Shown here: positions 34,892 to 45,607 of the stretch, one piece after another | Position numbering within the stretch: position 1 is the first letter of the stretch | Layout of the letters: each line of letters opens with the position of its first letter | NCBI RefSeq assembly: GCF_000830005.1 | Contig: NZ_CP010407.1 | Coordinates: 2,523,001 to 2,587,000, forward strand | Reading direction: 5' to 3' | DNA length: 64,000 nucleotides | Source of the DNA: Streptomyces vietnamensis | GTDB lineage: Bacteria > Actinomycetota > Actinomycetes > Streptomycetales > Streptomycetaceae | The notes under the pieces: generated by a model | Told to the model about the DNA's origin: nothing | Databases searched by the model: none | What the model saw: only the letters and a program-made list of their open reading frames with translations | Made by a program: the position numbers and the translations under genes

Positions 34892-37054
34892 TCAGTCCTT
34901 CGGGAGGCCGAGCAGGCGCTCGGCGACGACATTGAGCTGTACCTGGGTGGTGCCGCCCGCGATGGTGAGGCAGCGGGACATGAGCAGGCCGTGGACGGCC
35001 CGTTCGCCGGGGCCCTCGCGCACGGCGCCCTCGGGGCCGCGGAGTTCGAGGGTGAGTTCGGCGAGTTTCTGCTGGTGGAGGGTCTGGACGAGTTTGCGGA
35101 CGCTGGCGCCCGCGCCGGGTTCGAGGCCGGACACCTGGAGCAGGGTGGTGCGAAGACCGATGCACGCGAGCGCGTGCGCCTCGGCGAGCAGGGCCCCGAT
35201 CCGTACGCGTACGGAGCTGTCGACCCGGTCCGCCTGGGCGATGACGGCTTCGAGGCCGGTGTCGAAGGCGACCTGGTCGGCCATGTGGACGCGTTCGTTG
35301 CCGAGGGTGTTGCGGGCGACCCGCCAGCCGTCGTTCACCTCGCCGACGACGGCGTCGGCGGGCAGGAGGGCGTCGTCGAACCAGACCTCGTTGAAGAGGG
35401 AGTCCCCGGTGATCTCCTTGAGCGGCCGGATGTCGATGCCGGGGGTGTTCTTCATGTCGACGAGGAAGTAGGTGAGCCCCTGGTGCTTGGGGGCGGTGGG
35501 GTCGGTGCGGGCGAGCAGGATGCCGTGGTGGGCCCACTGGGCGGCGCTCGTCCACACCTTCTGCCCGTTGATCCGCCAGCGCCCGTCCTCCGTCCGCTCC
35601 GCGCGCGTGCGGAGGGAGGCGAGGTCGGAGCCGGCTTCGGGCTCGGAGAAGAGCTGGCACCAGAGGCGCTCGCCGCGCAGGGTCGGGGCGAGGTGCTCGG
35701 CCTGCTGCTCGGGGGTGCCGTGGGCGAGGAGCGAGGGGACGACCCAGGTGGCGATGCCGAGTCCGGAGAGGCTGATCCCGGCCTCGTCGAGCTCCCGCTG
35801 GACGGCGAGCTGCTGGAGGGGGCCCGCGCCGAGCCCGTACGGCTCCGGGAGGTGCGGGGCGGCGTAGCCGGTGGGGGCGAGGGCGCGCCGGGCGGCGGCC
35901 GGGTCGAGCCCGGCGGCGGGGGCGACGGCCTCGCGGGCCGCGCGGCGGTACGCGTCGGCCTCGGGCGGCAGGTCGAGGCGGAGGCCGCGCCGGACGCCGG
36001 CGGCGGCGTGCCGGAGGGCGGCGAGCCGGTGGTGGTCGCCGGTGCCGAGGAGCTGGCGGGCGACGAGGGCGCGGCGCAGCAGCAGGTGGGCGTCGTGCTC
36101 CCAGGTGAAGCCGGTGCCGCCGAGGATCTGGATGCAGTCCTTGGCGCAGGTGTAGGCGGTGTCGAGGGCGGTGGCGGCGGCGAGCGCGGCGGTGAGGGAG
36201 CGGGCCTCGTCCTGGCCGGCGCGGGCGGCGTCCCAGGTGAGGGCGCGGGCCTGTTCGAGCCGGACGAGCATGTCGGCGCAGAGGTGTTTGACGCCCTGGA
36301 ACTGTCCGATGGGCCGGCCGAACTGTTCGCGGGTGCGGGCGTGTTCGGCGGCGGTCTCGACGGCGCGGGCGGCGGTGCCGCAGGCGTCGGCGGCGAAGAG
36401 GACGGCGGCGAGGTCGTGGACGACTCCGGCTTCGAGGCCGAGCTCGCGCTCGGCCGGTACGTGGGCGGCGCGGGCGGTGATCTCGGCGGTGGGCCGGGTG
36501 GGGTCGGCGCTCTCGTGGGGCCGGACGGCGAGGCCCTCGGTGTCGGCGGCGAGCCAGACGGAGCCGTCGGCGGTGGCGGCCCGGAGGAGGACGAGGTCGG
36601 CCTGGGCGCCGCCGAGGACGGGGGGCGCGGTGCCGTCGAGGAGCCAGCCGCTCGCGGTGCGGACGGCGGTGAGGGTGCCGGTGCCGCCGAGGGCGACGGC
36701 CCCGATCCGCTCCCCACGCGCGAGCGTGCCGGCCGTTTCGTGCCGCCCGGCGCGGTGGAGGACCTCGGCGGCGAGCACGGAGGGCAGGTAGGGCCCGGGC
36801 AGCAGGGCCCGCGCCGCCTCCTCCACGACGACGGCGAGGTCCCCGAGGTCGCCGCCCCCTCCGCCGTGCTCCTCGGGGAGGTGCAGGCCGAGGAGCCCCT
36901 GCTCGGCGGCGGCGTCCCAGTACGGGGGGCGGCTTGTGGCGGTGTCGGGGACGTCCAGGTGCTTGCGGACTTCCTCGGGGGGTACGGCGCGGGTGAGCCA
37001 GCCCCGGACGGATCGGGCGAGCTCCCGCTGTTCGTGCGTGATGGCGATGCCCAT
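34892..37054 (-). CDS. Fused double acyl-CoA dehydrogenase (FadE34-like)
   Basis: 720 residues, about twice the usual length. Residues 1-385 form one acyl-CoA dehydrogenase ([26 protein letters not shown]), and residues 400-720 a second with [17 protein letters not shown] and [19 protein letters not shown] at the end. Two ACAD units in one chain resemble FadE34, the KstR-controlled cholesterol side-chain enzyme; other actinobacteria make the same enzyme from two subunits. ATG 37054 follows -10 TAGTCT with no ribosome site, suggesting a leaderless message. Both operator dyads lie over its promoter. Confidence 0.87.
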   Translation of the reverse strand: MGIAITHEQRELARSVRGWLTRAVPPEEVRKHLDVPDTATSRPPYWDAAAEQGLLGLHLPEEHGGGGGDLGDLAVVVEEAARALLPGPYLPSVLAAEVLHRAGRHETAGTLARGERIGAVALGGTGTLTAVRTASGWLLDGTAPPVLGGAQADLVLLRAATADGSVWLAADTEGLAVRPHESADPTRPTAEITARAAHVPAERELGLEAGVVHDLAAVLFAADACGTAARAVETAAEHARTREQFGRPIGQFQGVKHLCADMLVRLEQARALTWDAARAGQDEARSLTAALAAATALDTAYTCAKDCIQILGGTGFTWEHDAHLLLRRALVARQLLGTGDHHRLAALRHAAAGVRRGLRLDLPPEADAYRRAAREAVAPAAGLDPAAARRALAPTGYAAPHLPEPYGLGAGPLQQLAVQRELDEAGISLSGLGIATWVVPSLLAHGTPEQQAEHLAPTLRGERLWCQLFSEPEAGSDLASLRTRAERTEDGRWRINGQKVWTSAAQWAHHGILLARTDPTAPKHQGLTYFLVDMKNTPGIDIRPLKEITGDSLFNEVWFDDALLPADAVVGEVNDGWRVARNTLGNERVHMADQVAFDTGLEAVIAQADRVDSSVRVRIGALLAEAHALACIGLRTTLLQVSGLEPGAGASVRKLVQTLHQQKLAELTLELRGPEGAVREGPGERAVHGLLMSRCLTIAGGTTQVQLNVVAERLLGLPKD

Positions 37055-37061
37055 GGGGCGC

Positions 37062-37090
37062 AGACTAGAACACGTTCCATTCTGACGGAA
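37062..37090 (-). promoter_or_regulatory. Promoter of acyl-CoA dehydrogenase/thiolase operon
   Basis: -35 TTCCGT (37090-37085) and -10 TAGTCT (37067-37062) are 17 bp apart; the transcript would start at or next to the ATG. One dyad fills the spacer, the other covers -35. Confidence 0.5.
37066..37079 (-). promoter_or_regulatory. KstR-type operator, site 2
   Basis: TAGAACACGTTCCA is an excellent match to the KstR consensus. It lies between -10 and -35 of the fused acyl-CoA dehydrogenase promoter. Confidence 0.75.
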
Positions 37091-37096
37091 GGTCAG
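37082..37096. promoter_or_regulatory. CTGACG-N3-CGTCAG dyad, site 2 (one mismatch)
   Basis: CTGACG-GAA-GGTCAG immediately flanks the KstR-type site (2 bp apart) and covers the predicted -35 element of the acyl-CoA dehydrogenase operon. Confidence 0.55.
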
Positions 37097-37122
37097 AAAC
37101 CTGATTCGAGAAAACCTGCATG

Positions 37123-37154
37123 ACGCAGAGAAACCGGGGTAGAGTCTTCTGCGT
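37123..37154. promoter_or_regulatory. Inverted repeat flanking the promoter of the NmrA fragment and MarR gene
   Basis: ACGCAGA (37123-37129) and TCTGCGT (37148-37154) flank a -10-like TAGAGT (37140-37145) upstream of the fragment and the marR gene. It may be a MarR autoregulatory site; weak evidence. Confidence 0.35.
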
Positions 37155-37197
37155 AGCACAGAGAATGCATTGCACAGCAAATATCCCAGGGGGAACC

Positions 37198-37437
37198 ATG
37201 CTCACCGTCGCCGCCATGGGCCGCCCGGTCTCCTACGAGGAGGTCCCCCTCGCCCATGTCCGCACCCGGTCCACGGACCTGGCCGCGATGTTCTCCTACT
37301 TCACCACGACCGGCCTCGACGTCGACGTCACCGGCCTGCGCCGCGAGTTCCCCGAGGTCGGCTGGCACGGTTTCGACGACTGGGCGCGGACGCAGGACTG
37401 GACGTCGATACTGACGCCGGAACCGTCCGACCGCTGA
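37198..37437 (+). pseudogene. C-terminal fragment of an NmrA-like NAD(P)-binding protein
   Basis: 79 residues. The segment beginning GRPVSYEEVPLAHVR and ending FPEVGWHGFDDWARTQDW corresponds to the C-terminal end of NmrA-like atypical SDRs; the nucleotide-binding Rossmann part is missing. The frame has a good AGGGGGA ribosome site and an ATG, so a peptide could be made, but the catalytic part is absent. It lies 30 bp upstream of marR and could be co-transcribed. I treat it as a remnant, though a short functional peptide is possible. Confidence 0.55.
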
Positions 37438-37467
37438 GACCCCTCACCACCGTCTGGAGAACCCCGC

Positions 37468-37899
37468 ATGGAGCACAAGCCCAACACCATGCCCCCCATC
37501 GGCTTCCTGCTGAACCGCACCGACAAGGCCCTCACGCGTGTCATGGACGGCACGCTCGGGGAGTTCGGCCTCACCCGCGTCGCCTGGCAGGTCCTGAACA
37601 TGGTCAAGAAGGAAGACGGGATCACCGACGCCGAGGTCCTGAAGATCCTCTCGGCCAACGCCGACGCCCCCACCCTGACCGCCGCCATCGAGACGACCCT
37701 CGCCGGAGGCTGGACGTCCCGCCCGGCCTCCGGGCAGCTCGCCCTCACCCCGGACGGCGCCGCCCGCCTGGCCGAGGTGGCGGACCACGTGAAGGCGTTC
37801 CGCACCCGCTCCGTCGACGGCATCACCCCGGAGGAGTACGGGACCGCCGTCCGCGTCCTGGAGCGCATGATCGAGAACCTCGAAGACACCCGGCCCTGA
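37468..37899 (+). CDS. MarR-family transcriptional regulator
   Basis: 143 residues of the MarR fold: dimerising N-terminal helix, winged HTH (about residues 30-95, including TRVAWQVLNMVKKEDGITDAEVLKIL) and the C-terminal helix with EYGTAVRVLERMIENLE. The wing is short and the recognition helix is poorly conserved. The targets are not evident; the divergent acyl-CoA dehydrogenase operon lies 400 bp away and the NmrA fragment precedes it. It ends 19 bp before the convergent lipoprotein-like gene. Confidence 0.8.
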   Translation: MEHKPNTMPPIGFLLNRTDKALTRVMDGTLGEFGLTRVAWQVLNMVKKEDGITDAEVLKILSANADAPTLTAAIETTLAGGWTSRPASGQLALTPDGAARLAEVADHVKAFRTRSVDGITPEEYGTAVRVLERMIENLEDTRP

Positions 37900-37918
37900 A
37901 GGCGAAGGGCCGAGTCGG

Positions 37919-39076
37919 TCAGCCGCGCATGATCTTCACCTTCTCCGGGCCACAGCCGATCCGCTCCGTCTCCGCCGCCACGTAGGCGGGGAGCAGCGAG
38001 CGCGTCAGGTCGAAGGCGACGTCGTCGATCGCACGCTTCTGCTCCACGAGGAAGACCACCGAACCCTTCGGACACTTCGCCTTGTAGGCGGCGCGCGTCT
38101 CGCTCAGCGAGCCGTAGCCCTTGGGGCCCTGGACGCGCGCACCGCCCCGCATGACGTCCTGCGCGAACAGGTCGACGAGCCCGGGATCCACCACCGTCGT
38201 GAACCGCAGGTAGGTGTTGGGCTGTTGGCCGCCGACCTCGCAGACCCGGGCGGGGCCGCCGAAGCCACCGAACCGCTCGCTGGAGAGCGCTTCACGCCGC
38301 TCGGCGGAGAAACCGGCGGGCAGAGCGAAGCCCTTGATCCCGCAGAGCGTGCCCGCCCGCGTCTCCTCCCAGCCGGCCACCGCCGGAAGTGTGCCGGGCA
38401 ACGGGTAGGACGCGGTGCAACCGAGGGCGCGCATCGCGCCGTTCGCGGCGTCCACGGCCGTCCGCGCCAGCGCGGCGCGGTCCTCCTCCCAGCCGGGCAG
38501 TTCGGGCCGGCGGTCGATGCCGGCCCGGCCCAGGGCCACGTCGACGACCGTCGAGGCGGTGAAATCGCGCGGCTTGCCGGTGCAGCTCTCGGGGAACGCC
38601 ACCCAGGCGCGGGACGCGTTCGCCATGCCGGGCACCCCCTTGCCGAGCGGCACCATGTCCGGTTCCAGGTACTCGGCGGGCCAGCGGTGGCCGTCCATGC
38701 CGTACAGCCCGTCGAGCTCGTGGACCCGGATCGAGATCCGGCTGCGCACCTCCCCGTCCTTGAGGCCCGACACCCGGCACTCCCCGTAGGCCAGGTCCCG
38801 ATCACGCCAGTCGCGCCCCAGCTTCTGCTCCTCGGCACGGATCTCGCGGTCCTCACCGAAGAGCGCGGTCACGGTCCCTTCGCTCAGCGAGTCCCAGCAG
38901 GGGGCGGGACCGTCGACCAGGGGCAGCGTGTCGGTCCGCCAGGCGACGGTGCCGGCGCCGAGCAGAACACCGACGAGCCCGGCGACGACCGAGACGCGGG
39001 CGGTACGGCTCCGGATCACCCGCCGCACCCACGACACCTCTCGCGTCTGCTGTGCCACCTCGGCCTGCTCGTCCAC
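37919..39076 (-). CDS. Single-pass membrane protein of unknown function
   Basis: 385 residues. A short cytoplasmic N-terminus, one membrane segment (RTARVSVVAGLVGVLLGAGTVAW, about residues 24-46), and a large extracytoplasmic domain with at least six Cys (CWDSL, ECRVSG, SCTGKP, GCTASY, LCGIKG, KCPKGSVV) that could form disulphides. I recognise no family. It is transcribed leftward with no obvious partner. Function not assigned. Confidence 0.75.
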   Translation of the reverse strand: MDEQAEVAQQTREVSWVRRVIRSRTARVSVVAGLVGVLLGAGTVAWRTDTLPLVDGPAPCWDSLSEGTVTALFGEDREIRAEEQKLGRDWRDRDLAYGECRVSGLKDGEVRSRISIRVHELDGLYGMDGHRWPAEYLEPDMVPLGKGVPGMANASRAWVAFPESCTGKPRDFTASTVVDVALGRAGIDRRPELPGWEEDRAALARTAVDAANGAMRALGCTASYPLPGTLPAVAGWEETRAGTLCGIKGFALPAGFSAERREALSSERFGGFGGPARVCEVGGQQPNTYLRFTTVVDPGLVDLFAQDVMRGGARVQGPKGYGSLSETRAAYKAKCPKGSVVFLVEQKRAIDDVAFDLTRSLLPAYVAAETERIGCGPEKVKIMRG

Positions 39077-39210
39077 GTCCGACCTCCCCGTCGCGTCCCG
39101 TACCGCCCGTCCCGGCGGCCCGAAGAGCCTAGACCGGCAGGCGGGGGGCGTTGTCAGTGGTGACTGTCACGCTGTCGGTACAACTGGGCTACAGAGAGAG
39201 CGAGCACGCC

Positions 39211-39615
39211 ATGGGTACGTGGGACATCGGCCCCTTCGACAACGACACCGCCGCCGACTTCTCGTACCGGGTGGACGAAGCCCCGGTGGAGAAGAAGGCG
39301 GAGGTGCTGCGCACGTCCTTCCGCGAGGTGATCGAGACCGGCGGCGAGTACCTCGACTCGGACCTGGCCGTGGAGGCGATCGCCTCGGCGGCCCTGCTCG
39401 CGGCGCAGTGCCCGGGCGGGGAGCCGGTCACGACCTCGTACGGCCCGAAGAAGCCGCTGGGCGTGCTGCCCGAGGAGCTGCGCCCGGCGGCGGTCGAGGC
39501 CCTGGACCGGGTGCTCACCGAGCCGTCCGAACTCCTGGAGCTCTGGGAGGAGTCGGACGGCGAGGAGTGGAAGGTGGGGGTGCTGAAGCTGCGGGGCGTG
39601 CTGGTCGGGAGCTGA
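39211..39615 (+). CDS. DUF4259-family protein
   Basis: 134 residues. The opening MGTWDIGPFDNDTAADF is the hallmark of DUF4259, a small cytosolic actinobacterial family of unknown role, often near toxin-immunity-like genes. Acidic and helical. The ATG at 39211 has a weak purine-rich site upstream and the match to the family begins there. A Pro/Glu-rich unknown gene follows. Confidence 0.8.
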   Translation: MGTWDIGPFDNDTAADFSYRVDEAPVEKKAEVLRTSFREVIETGGEYLDSDLAVEAIASAALLAAQCPGGEPVTTSYGPKKPLGVLPEELRPAAVEALDRVLTEPSELLELWEESDGEEWKVGVLKLRGVLVGS

Positions 39616-39676
39616 GCGACCGCCCCCCGTCCACCTACTGTGGAAGGGGGGACACACGTACGAGAACGGGGGGTCC

Positions 39677-40126
39677 ATGGACGTGCGGACGTGGGGGCTG
39701 GTCATGGAGGTGACCGTGGGGCTCGGGGAGCGCAAGCACACGGAGGCCTACGTGATGGCGCACGTCTCCGGGTCGCGCGAGGACGCGTTGGAGGAGCTGG
39801 AGCGCCGGGCGCGGAGCTTCACACCGGAGCATCCCCGAAGTCCCAAGCGCCGTCGGCTCCTCCGGAAGGACGACGGGTTCCTGCTCGTCGTGGACGGAGC
39901 GTGGCAGTCGTACGTCACCCGGTTCACGGTGGCGGAGCTGCTGGAGGATTCCGCCGCGCCGAAGCCCGCGCCCGAACCGGAGCCCGCACCCGAACCCCCG
40001 GCTCCGGAGCCGGAGTCCGCGGCGGCGGAACCGGAACCCGAGCCGGAACCCGAGCCGGACGTCGAGCGGTACGCGGACGGGGTGCCGGTCAGACCGGCGT
40101 GGCTGGGCCGCGACGACCTGCCCTGA
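39677..40126 (+). CDS. Unknown protein with Pro-Glu-rich C-terminus
   Basis: 149 residues. An N-terminal alpha/beta part (VMEVTVGLGERKHTEAYV to FTVAELLE) is followed by about 45 residues of Pro/Glu repeats (PEPEP type), ending in a short conserved-looking VERYADGVPVRPAWLG. It has no membrane segment or catalytic motif. The tail may be disordered. Function unknown. Confidence 0.65.
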   Translation: MDVRTWGLVMEVTVGLGERKHTEAYVMAHVSGSREDALEELERRARSFTPEHPRSPKRRRLLRKDDGFLLVVDGAWQSYVTRFTVAELLEDSAAPKPAPEPEPAPEPPAPEPESAAAEPEPEPEPEPDVERYADGVPVRPAWLGRDDLP

Positions 40127-40161
40127 GGACGTCGCCGGCCGGCGGGGACTACGCTCCCGCC

Positions 40162-40983
40162 ATGTCGAGCATGCGTGCGGTGATCCTGGACCATCGGCGG
40201 GCCGACGGCCTGCCCCCGTACGAGCGGCCCCGTCCCGGCACGCCGCTCGCCCGCCGGGACGGGATCGCCGTCCACGGCCGGCCCCGTGCGGTCACCGGCG
40301 TCGGCGCCGACGGCCGCACCCTGTGGAAGCACTCCTTCTCCGGGCGGCCGAACGCGGCGCACATCTCGGGCGGCCGGGTCCTCGTCACCACCGACTCGCT
40401 GGAGTACACGGCGTGGGGCCACCTCGGCCCGGCGCTCCTCCTCGACCTCGCCGACGGGCGGCTGGTCGCCGAGCTGCGCGGGGCGCGCGGGGCGGCACGC
40501 GGCGGCGGCCGGTTCCTGCTGGGCCTGGAGGGCTACGGCATCTTCGAGACGCGGGAGTACGACCGCGACGGCGACGAGACCGACCTGTGGCCCTCGTACG
40601 GGCACTACGTCGTCGGCAGCGGCGTCCGGGTCGTGGAGGCGGACCGGACCACCCCGACGAAGAACCGGGTCGTACGGCTCCTGCCCGGCGGCGTCGTCAC
40701 GCCCGGCCCCCAGCTGTCCGACCCGCAGCCGCCGAAGCCGGTCGTCCTCCCGGACGGGACCGTGCTGGTGCTCGACGGCGGGGTGCTCCGGGCGGTGGGA
40801 CGGGACCTCGGCACGACCGTCCTCGCGAAGCTGAAGGACGTCGGCGACGGCCGGGCGATACGGACCCTGCACCAGGACCAGGAAGGCAGGATCGTCGCGA
40901 GCATCGCGGAGCCGCACGCGACCGACCCGGCGAAGTACACGGTCGACACCTGGACCCTCCGCCTGTCCCCTACCGGCGCCTGA
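40162..40983 (+). CDS. Unknown protein, probable beta-propeller-like
   Basis: 273 residues. Strand-turn repeats with Gly-Gly/Asp turns (ISGGRVLVTTDSLEY, LLDLADGRLVAELRG, VLPDGTVLVLDGGVLRAVG) resemble beta-propeller blades. No signal or catalytic motif. TACGCT is 7 bp before the ATG, suggesting a leaderless message. It overlaps the convergent membrane protein gene by 14 nt. Function not assigned. Confidence 0.65.
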   Translation: MSSMRAVILDHRRADGLPPYERPRPGTPLARRDGIAVHGRPRAVTGVGADGRTLWKHSFSGRPNAAHISGGRVLVTTDSLEYTAWGHLGPALLLDLADGRLVAELRGARGAARGGGRFLLGLEGYGIFETREYDRDGDETDLWPSYGHYVVGSGVRVVEADRTTPTKNRVVRLLPGGVVTPGPQLSDPQPPKPVVLPDGTVLVLDGGVLRAVGRDLGTTVLAKLKDVGDGRAIRTLHQDQEGRIVASIAEPHATDPAKYTVDTWTLRLSPTGA

Positions 40984-41386
40984 ACCGGAGGACGACTGCG
41001 GCGACGGTCGCGGCCACGGCGGTGACCGCGAGGACGAGGAGCCCCGGGTTGACCCACCACGGGACGATCTCCTCGCCCTGGCAGACCAGGCTGACGGGCA
41101 GGGCGCTGCTGGAGTCCGGCATGACCTTCGCGCCCGCGTTGAACCAGCACGTGTCCTCCGGGAAGAGGGACGGCAGGTAGGTCAGGCCGTACACGTGCAG
41201 CACGCCGCCCGCGAGGTAGGCGAGCCCGGCGATCCAGGCGGCCTTCCTGGCGGGTGAGCGGCGGGGGCGGGGTGAGGGCGGCAGGCCGCCGGCCTCCCGC
41301 CGGGCCCGGGCCAGTCCCACGTACGTGATCCCCGCCCACGTCGGCAGGACGAGGGCGAGGATCACCATTCCTATGAGGGTCGCCAC
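40970..41386 (-). CDS. Small membrane protein coupled to DUF397 gene
   Basis: 138 residues, three membrane segments (near residues 3-22, 47-68 and 110-132) with a loop of two Cys between the last two. GTG 41386 lies 2 bp after the DUF397 stop (TGACCGTG), so translation is probably coupled. I do not recognise a family. The association with the WhiJ-like pair is unusual. Its end overlaps the propeller-like gene by 14 nt. Confidence 0.7.
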   Translation of the reverse strand: MATLIGMVILALVLPTWAGITYVGLARARREAGGLPPSPRPRRSPARKAAWIAGLAYLAGGVLHVYGLTYLPSLFPEDTCWFNAGAKVMPDSSSALPVSLVCQGEEIVPWWVNPGLLVLAVTAVAATVAAVVLRFRRR

Positions 41387-41388
41387 GG

Positions 41389-41598
41389 TCAGCTGCCGAT
41401 GCGCCCCTGGGCGGCGGCGCTCACGAAGGCCGTGAAGGCGGCGGGGGTGGCGAGGAAGGCGGGGCCTTCGGGGTTCTTGGAGTCGCGAACGGCGATGTGG
41501 GCGGAGAGGTCGGCGACCTCGATGCACTCGCCGCCGTTGTCACCGCTGTACGAGGACTTACGCCAGTGCGCTCCCGCCAGGCTCTGGTTGGTCTCCAT
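41389..41598 (-). CDS. DUF397 small protein
   Basis: 69 residues with the DUF397 signature: WRKSSYSGDNGGECIEVADL and AVRDSKNPEGPAF, then FTAFVSAA. In streptomycetes such proteins accompany XRE regulators of the WhiJ type and modulate development or secondary metabolism. The start overlaps the XRE gene by 41 nt, typical of this pairing. A membrane protein gene follows immediately. Confidence 0.9.
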   Translation of the reverse strand: METNQSLAGAHWRKSSYSGDNGGECIEVADLSAHIAVRDSKNPEGPAFLATPAAFTAFVSAAAQGRIGS

Positions 41599-42406
41599 AG
41601 TGTTCCTCCATGACGCGGGTGATCAGCGCGGACGAGTCCTCCACCGAGAGAGCGGCCGCTCGGAGGTGATCGTAACGGAGCGACCCCTCCTTGAACGCGG
41701 CCGAGTTCACGGTCATATGCCCCTGGACGAAGTCCTCGGTGTAGACGAGGTCGGGGTCGTCCTCGAAGCGGAGGAGAGTGAAGGAGCCGTGCGATCCCGC
41801 GTGCGCCCCGACCTCGAACGGGAGGATCTGGAGCTTCACCCACTCGCGTTCCTGCACGCCCAACAGGTGGGCCAGTTGCTGCCGCATCACCTCTCGCCCG
41901 CCGATCTCCTGGCGCAGTGCTGCCTCGCTCATGACGGCCCAGAACAGGGGCGGGTGCTCGCGGTCCATGATCCGCTGGCGCTCGATGCGCGCGGCGACCA
42001 GACCGTCGAGGTCGCTCTCGAACCTGGCGCCCATGAGAGCGCGGGCGTACTCCTCCGTCTGAAGCAGGCCGTGCACCAACTGTGCCTGGAAGGTGCAGAG
42101 GTACGTCGCCTTCGCCTCCATCTCCGCGTACGGTCTGAACCACGTCGGCAGTTGGCTCCTCAGTACCAACCCCACCAGCCGCGTGAAGAACCCGCCCGTC
42201 AGCAGCGCGGCATCCACCCGCTCCGAGAACTCCCTGGTCGGGACCTTTCTCGCCGTCTCGATCTGGCCGACGAGCGAGCCGGTGCAGAAGAGGATCTCGC
42301 CCAGTTGTGACTGGCTGAGCCCGGCGCCCTCTCTCAGACGGCGGAGTTCCGAACCGTAGTAGTCCAGCGGCGAGGCGCTCGGATCCAGGTTGCGGATATT
42401 GACCAC
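41558..42406 (-). CDS. XRE-family regulator (WhiJ-like, DUF5753)
   Basis: 282 residues. N-terminal HTH (YYGSELRRLREGAGLSQSQLGEIL, about residues 14-37) and a C-terminal DUF5753 domain with IERQRIMDREHPPLFWAVMSEAALRQEIGG and the FTLLRFEDDPDLVYTED segment. These proteins act with a DUF397 partner and a HATPase-type protein in streptomycete developmental circuits. GTG 42406 follows AGGGGGTGA. Divergent from the ATP-binding protein gene, with 84 bp between starts. Confidence 0.9.
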   Translation of the reverse strand: MVNIRNLDPSASPLDYYGSELRRLREGAGLSQSQLGEILFCTGSLVGQIETARKVPTREFSERVDAALLTGGFFTRLVGLVLRSQLPTWFRPYAEMEAKATYLCTFQAQLVHGLLQTEEYARALMGARFESDLDGLVAARIERQRIMDREHPPLFWAVMSEAALRQEIGGREVMRQQLAHLLGVQEREWVKLQILPFEVGAHAGSHGSFTLLRFEDDPDLVYTEDFVQGHMTVNSAAFKEGSLRYDHLRAAALSVEDSSALITRVMEEHYGDQPEPGGSALA

Positions 42407-42490
42407 GGCGAGGTCACCCCCTAGCAGACGCACGAAGGCGTTGTGTTCAGGCCGTAGCCGAGCGTAACGAAGTCGCTCCACCCTGGTGGC

Positions 42491-44354
<1,864 letters not shown>

Positions 44355-44358
<4 letters not shown>

Positions 44359-45476
44359 GGGTTCCTCCTCGGGTTCTGCCCCCGGCCGCGCAGGCGGCTC
44401 GCGTAGAGGCGGTCGATGTGCCGGTGGACGTCGGGGTACGCCTCGGCGAGCCAGATGGCGCGGGTGTACGGCCGGACGGCTTCGGCGCCCGCCCGGACCA
44501 GCCGGTCCATCGGCGTCTCCCCGGCCACGGGGACGCAGCCGGGTTCGAAGTCCTTGTAGGCGGTGCTCGCGGCGGCGATCAGCGCGTCGAGCGCCCGCTG
44601 CGCCTCGGTCTCGTCGAGTTCGGGCGAGACGAGTACGTCGCAACGGTTCTCCAGGAAGGAGAAGTTGAAGCCGAGCGGGCCGCGGTAGGCGAGCGCGGCG
44701 GCCCGGAGCCGGCCGGTGGCGTCGTACTGCACGAAGATCCGCCGGTGGCGACGCAGTCCGACGAGCCGGTAGAGCCGGTCGACGTCGTGGAGCAGCAGGT
44801 CGTCCCGGTCGAGGCCCTCGGCGCGTACGAACACCTCGCCCCGGCAGGCGCGGGCGAGCTCGGCGAGTTCGGGGCAGGCCCCGCCGTCGAGCTCGCCGAC
44901 CGGCCGGTCGGCGCCTTCCCCGAGGTTCTCGGCGAGGTCCAGCGGCACCATCACGTACTCGCCGGGGACGGTGAGGGCGAGCTCGGGGCCGATGCTGTCG
45001 GTCATGCCGCCGAAGGCGAGGGCGGCGAAGCGGTTGCCCGGGCTGAACCAGTTCTGCTGGGCGACGTCCCGCCACTCCCCCATCCGCACGGCCTGCGCGG
45101 CCAGCATCACGGCCCGGCCGCCGAGCAGGGTGCCGGAGCTGACCAGGTGCTGGGTCTGCCAGCCCGCGTGGGTGGACCGCCAGGAGGAGAGGGAGGCCCA
45201 GCCGCCGTCGGGCTCCTCGTAGCTGATCACGAGGTGCAGGAGTTCACCGGCGCGGCGGGCCCGCTCCCAGTTCTCCAGGATCAGCGACCGGTAGGGGGCG
45301 AGCCTGGCCCGCTTGGCGGGGTAGAGGAAGCGGGAGCTCTCGTACCGCTCGAAGAGCTCGGCCGGGGGCTGCGCGTTCACCCGGCAGCCGAAGTCGGACC
45401 AGGTTAAGGGGGAGGCCGGGCGGCCCGGGGTGGGCGGGCGCCCGGTGTCGCGGTCCAGGACCGCCGTGCTGTTCAT
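44355..45476 (-). CDS. Unknown protein coupled to a methyltransferase
   Basis: 373 residues, no signal or membrane segment. Segments such as LVISYEEPDGGWASLSSWRSTHAGWQTQHL and GFNFSFLENRCDVLVSPEL look like a folded soluble enzyme, but no motif is recognised. It overlaps the methyltransferase by 4 nt (GTGA), suggesting a common pathway. An 8-bp dyad lies 38 bp upstream of its start. Function unassigned; a GNAT-like acyltransferase fold is a weak guess. Confidence 0.7.
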
Positions 45477-45513
45477 CCGTCTGTTTCCGTCCTGAGGACT
45501 CGGAGGGTCGGAC

Positions 45514-45534
45514 GATCTTGGAAGGCCCAAGATC
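45514..45534 (-). promoter_or_regulatory. Perfect dyad GATCTTGG-N5-CCAAGATC
   Basis: 8-bp arms with 5-nt spacer, 38 bp upstream of the start of the unknown/methyltransferase pair. The repeat extends imperfectly by GTCGG/CCGAC. No known consensus recognised; operator inferred. Confidence 0.5.
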
Positions 45535-45607
45535 ACCGACACTCCAACGGCCGTCTCCTCGAAAGGTGACGGCCGCCGGGATGAACATCAATTGTCCGTC
45601 GGGACGG

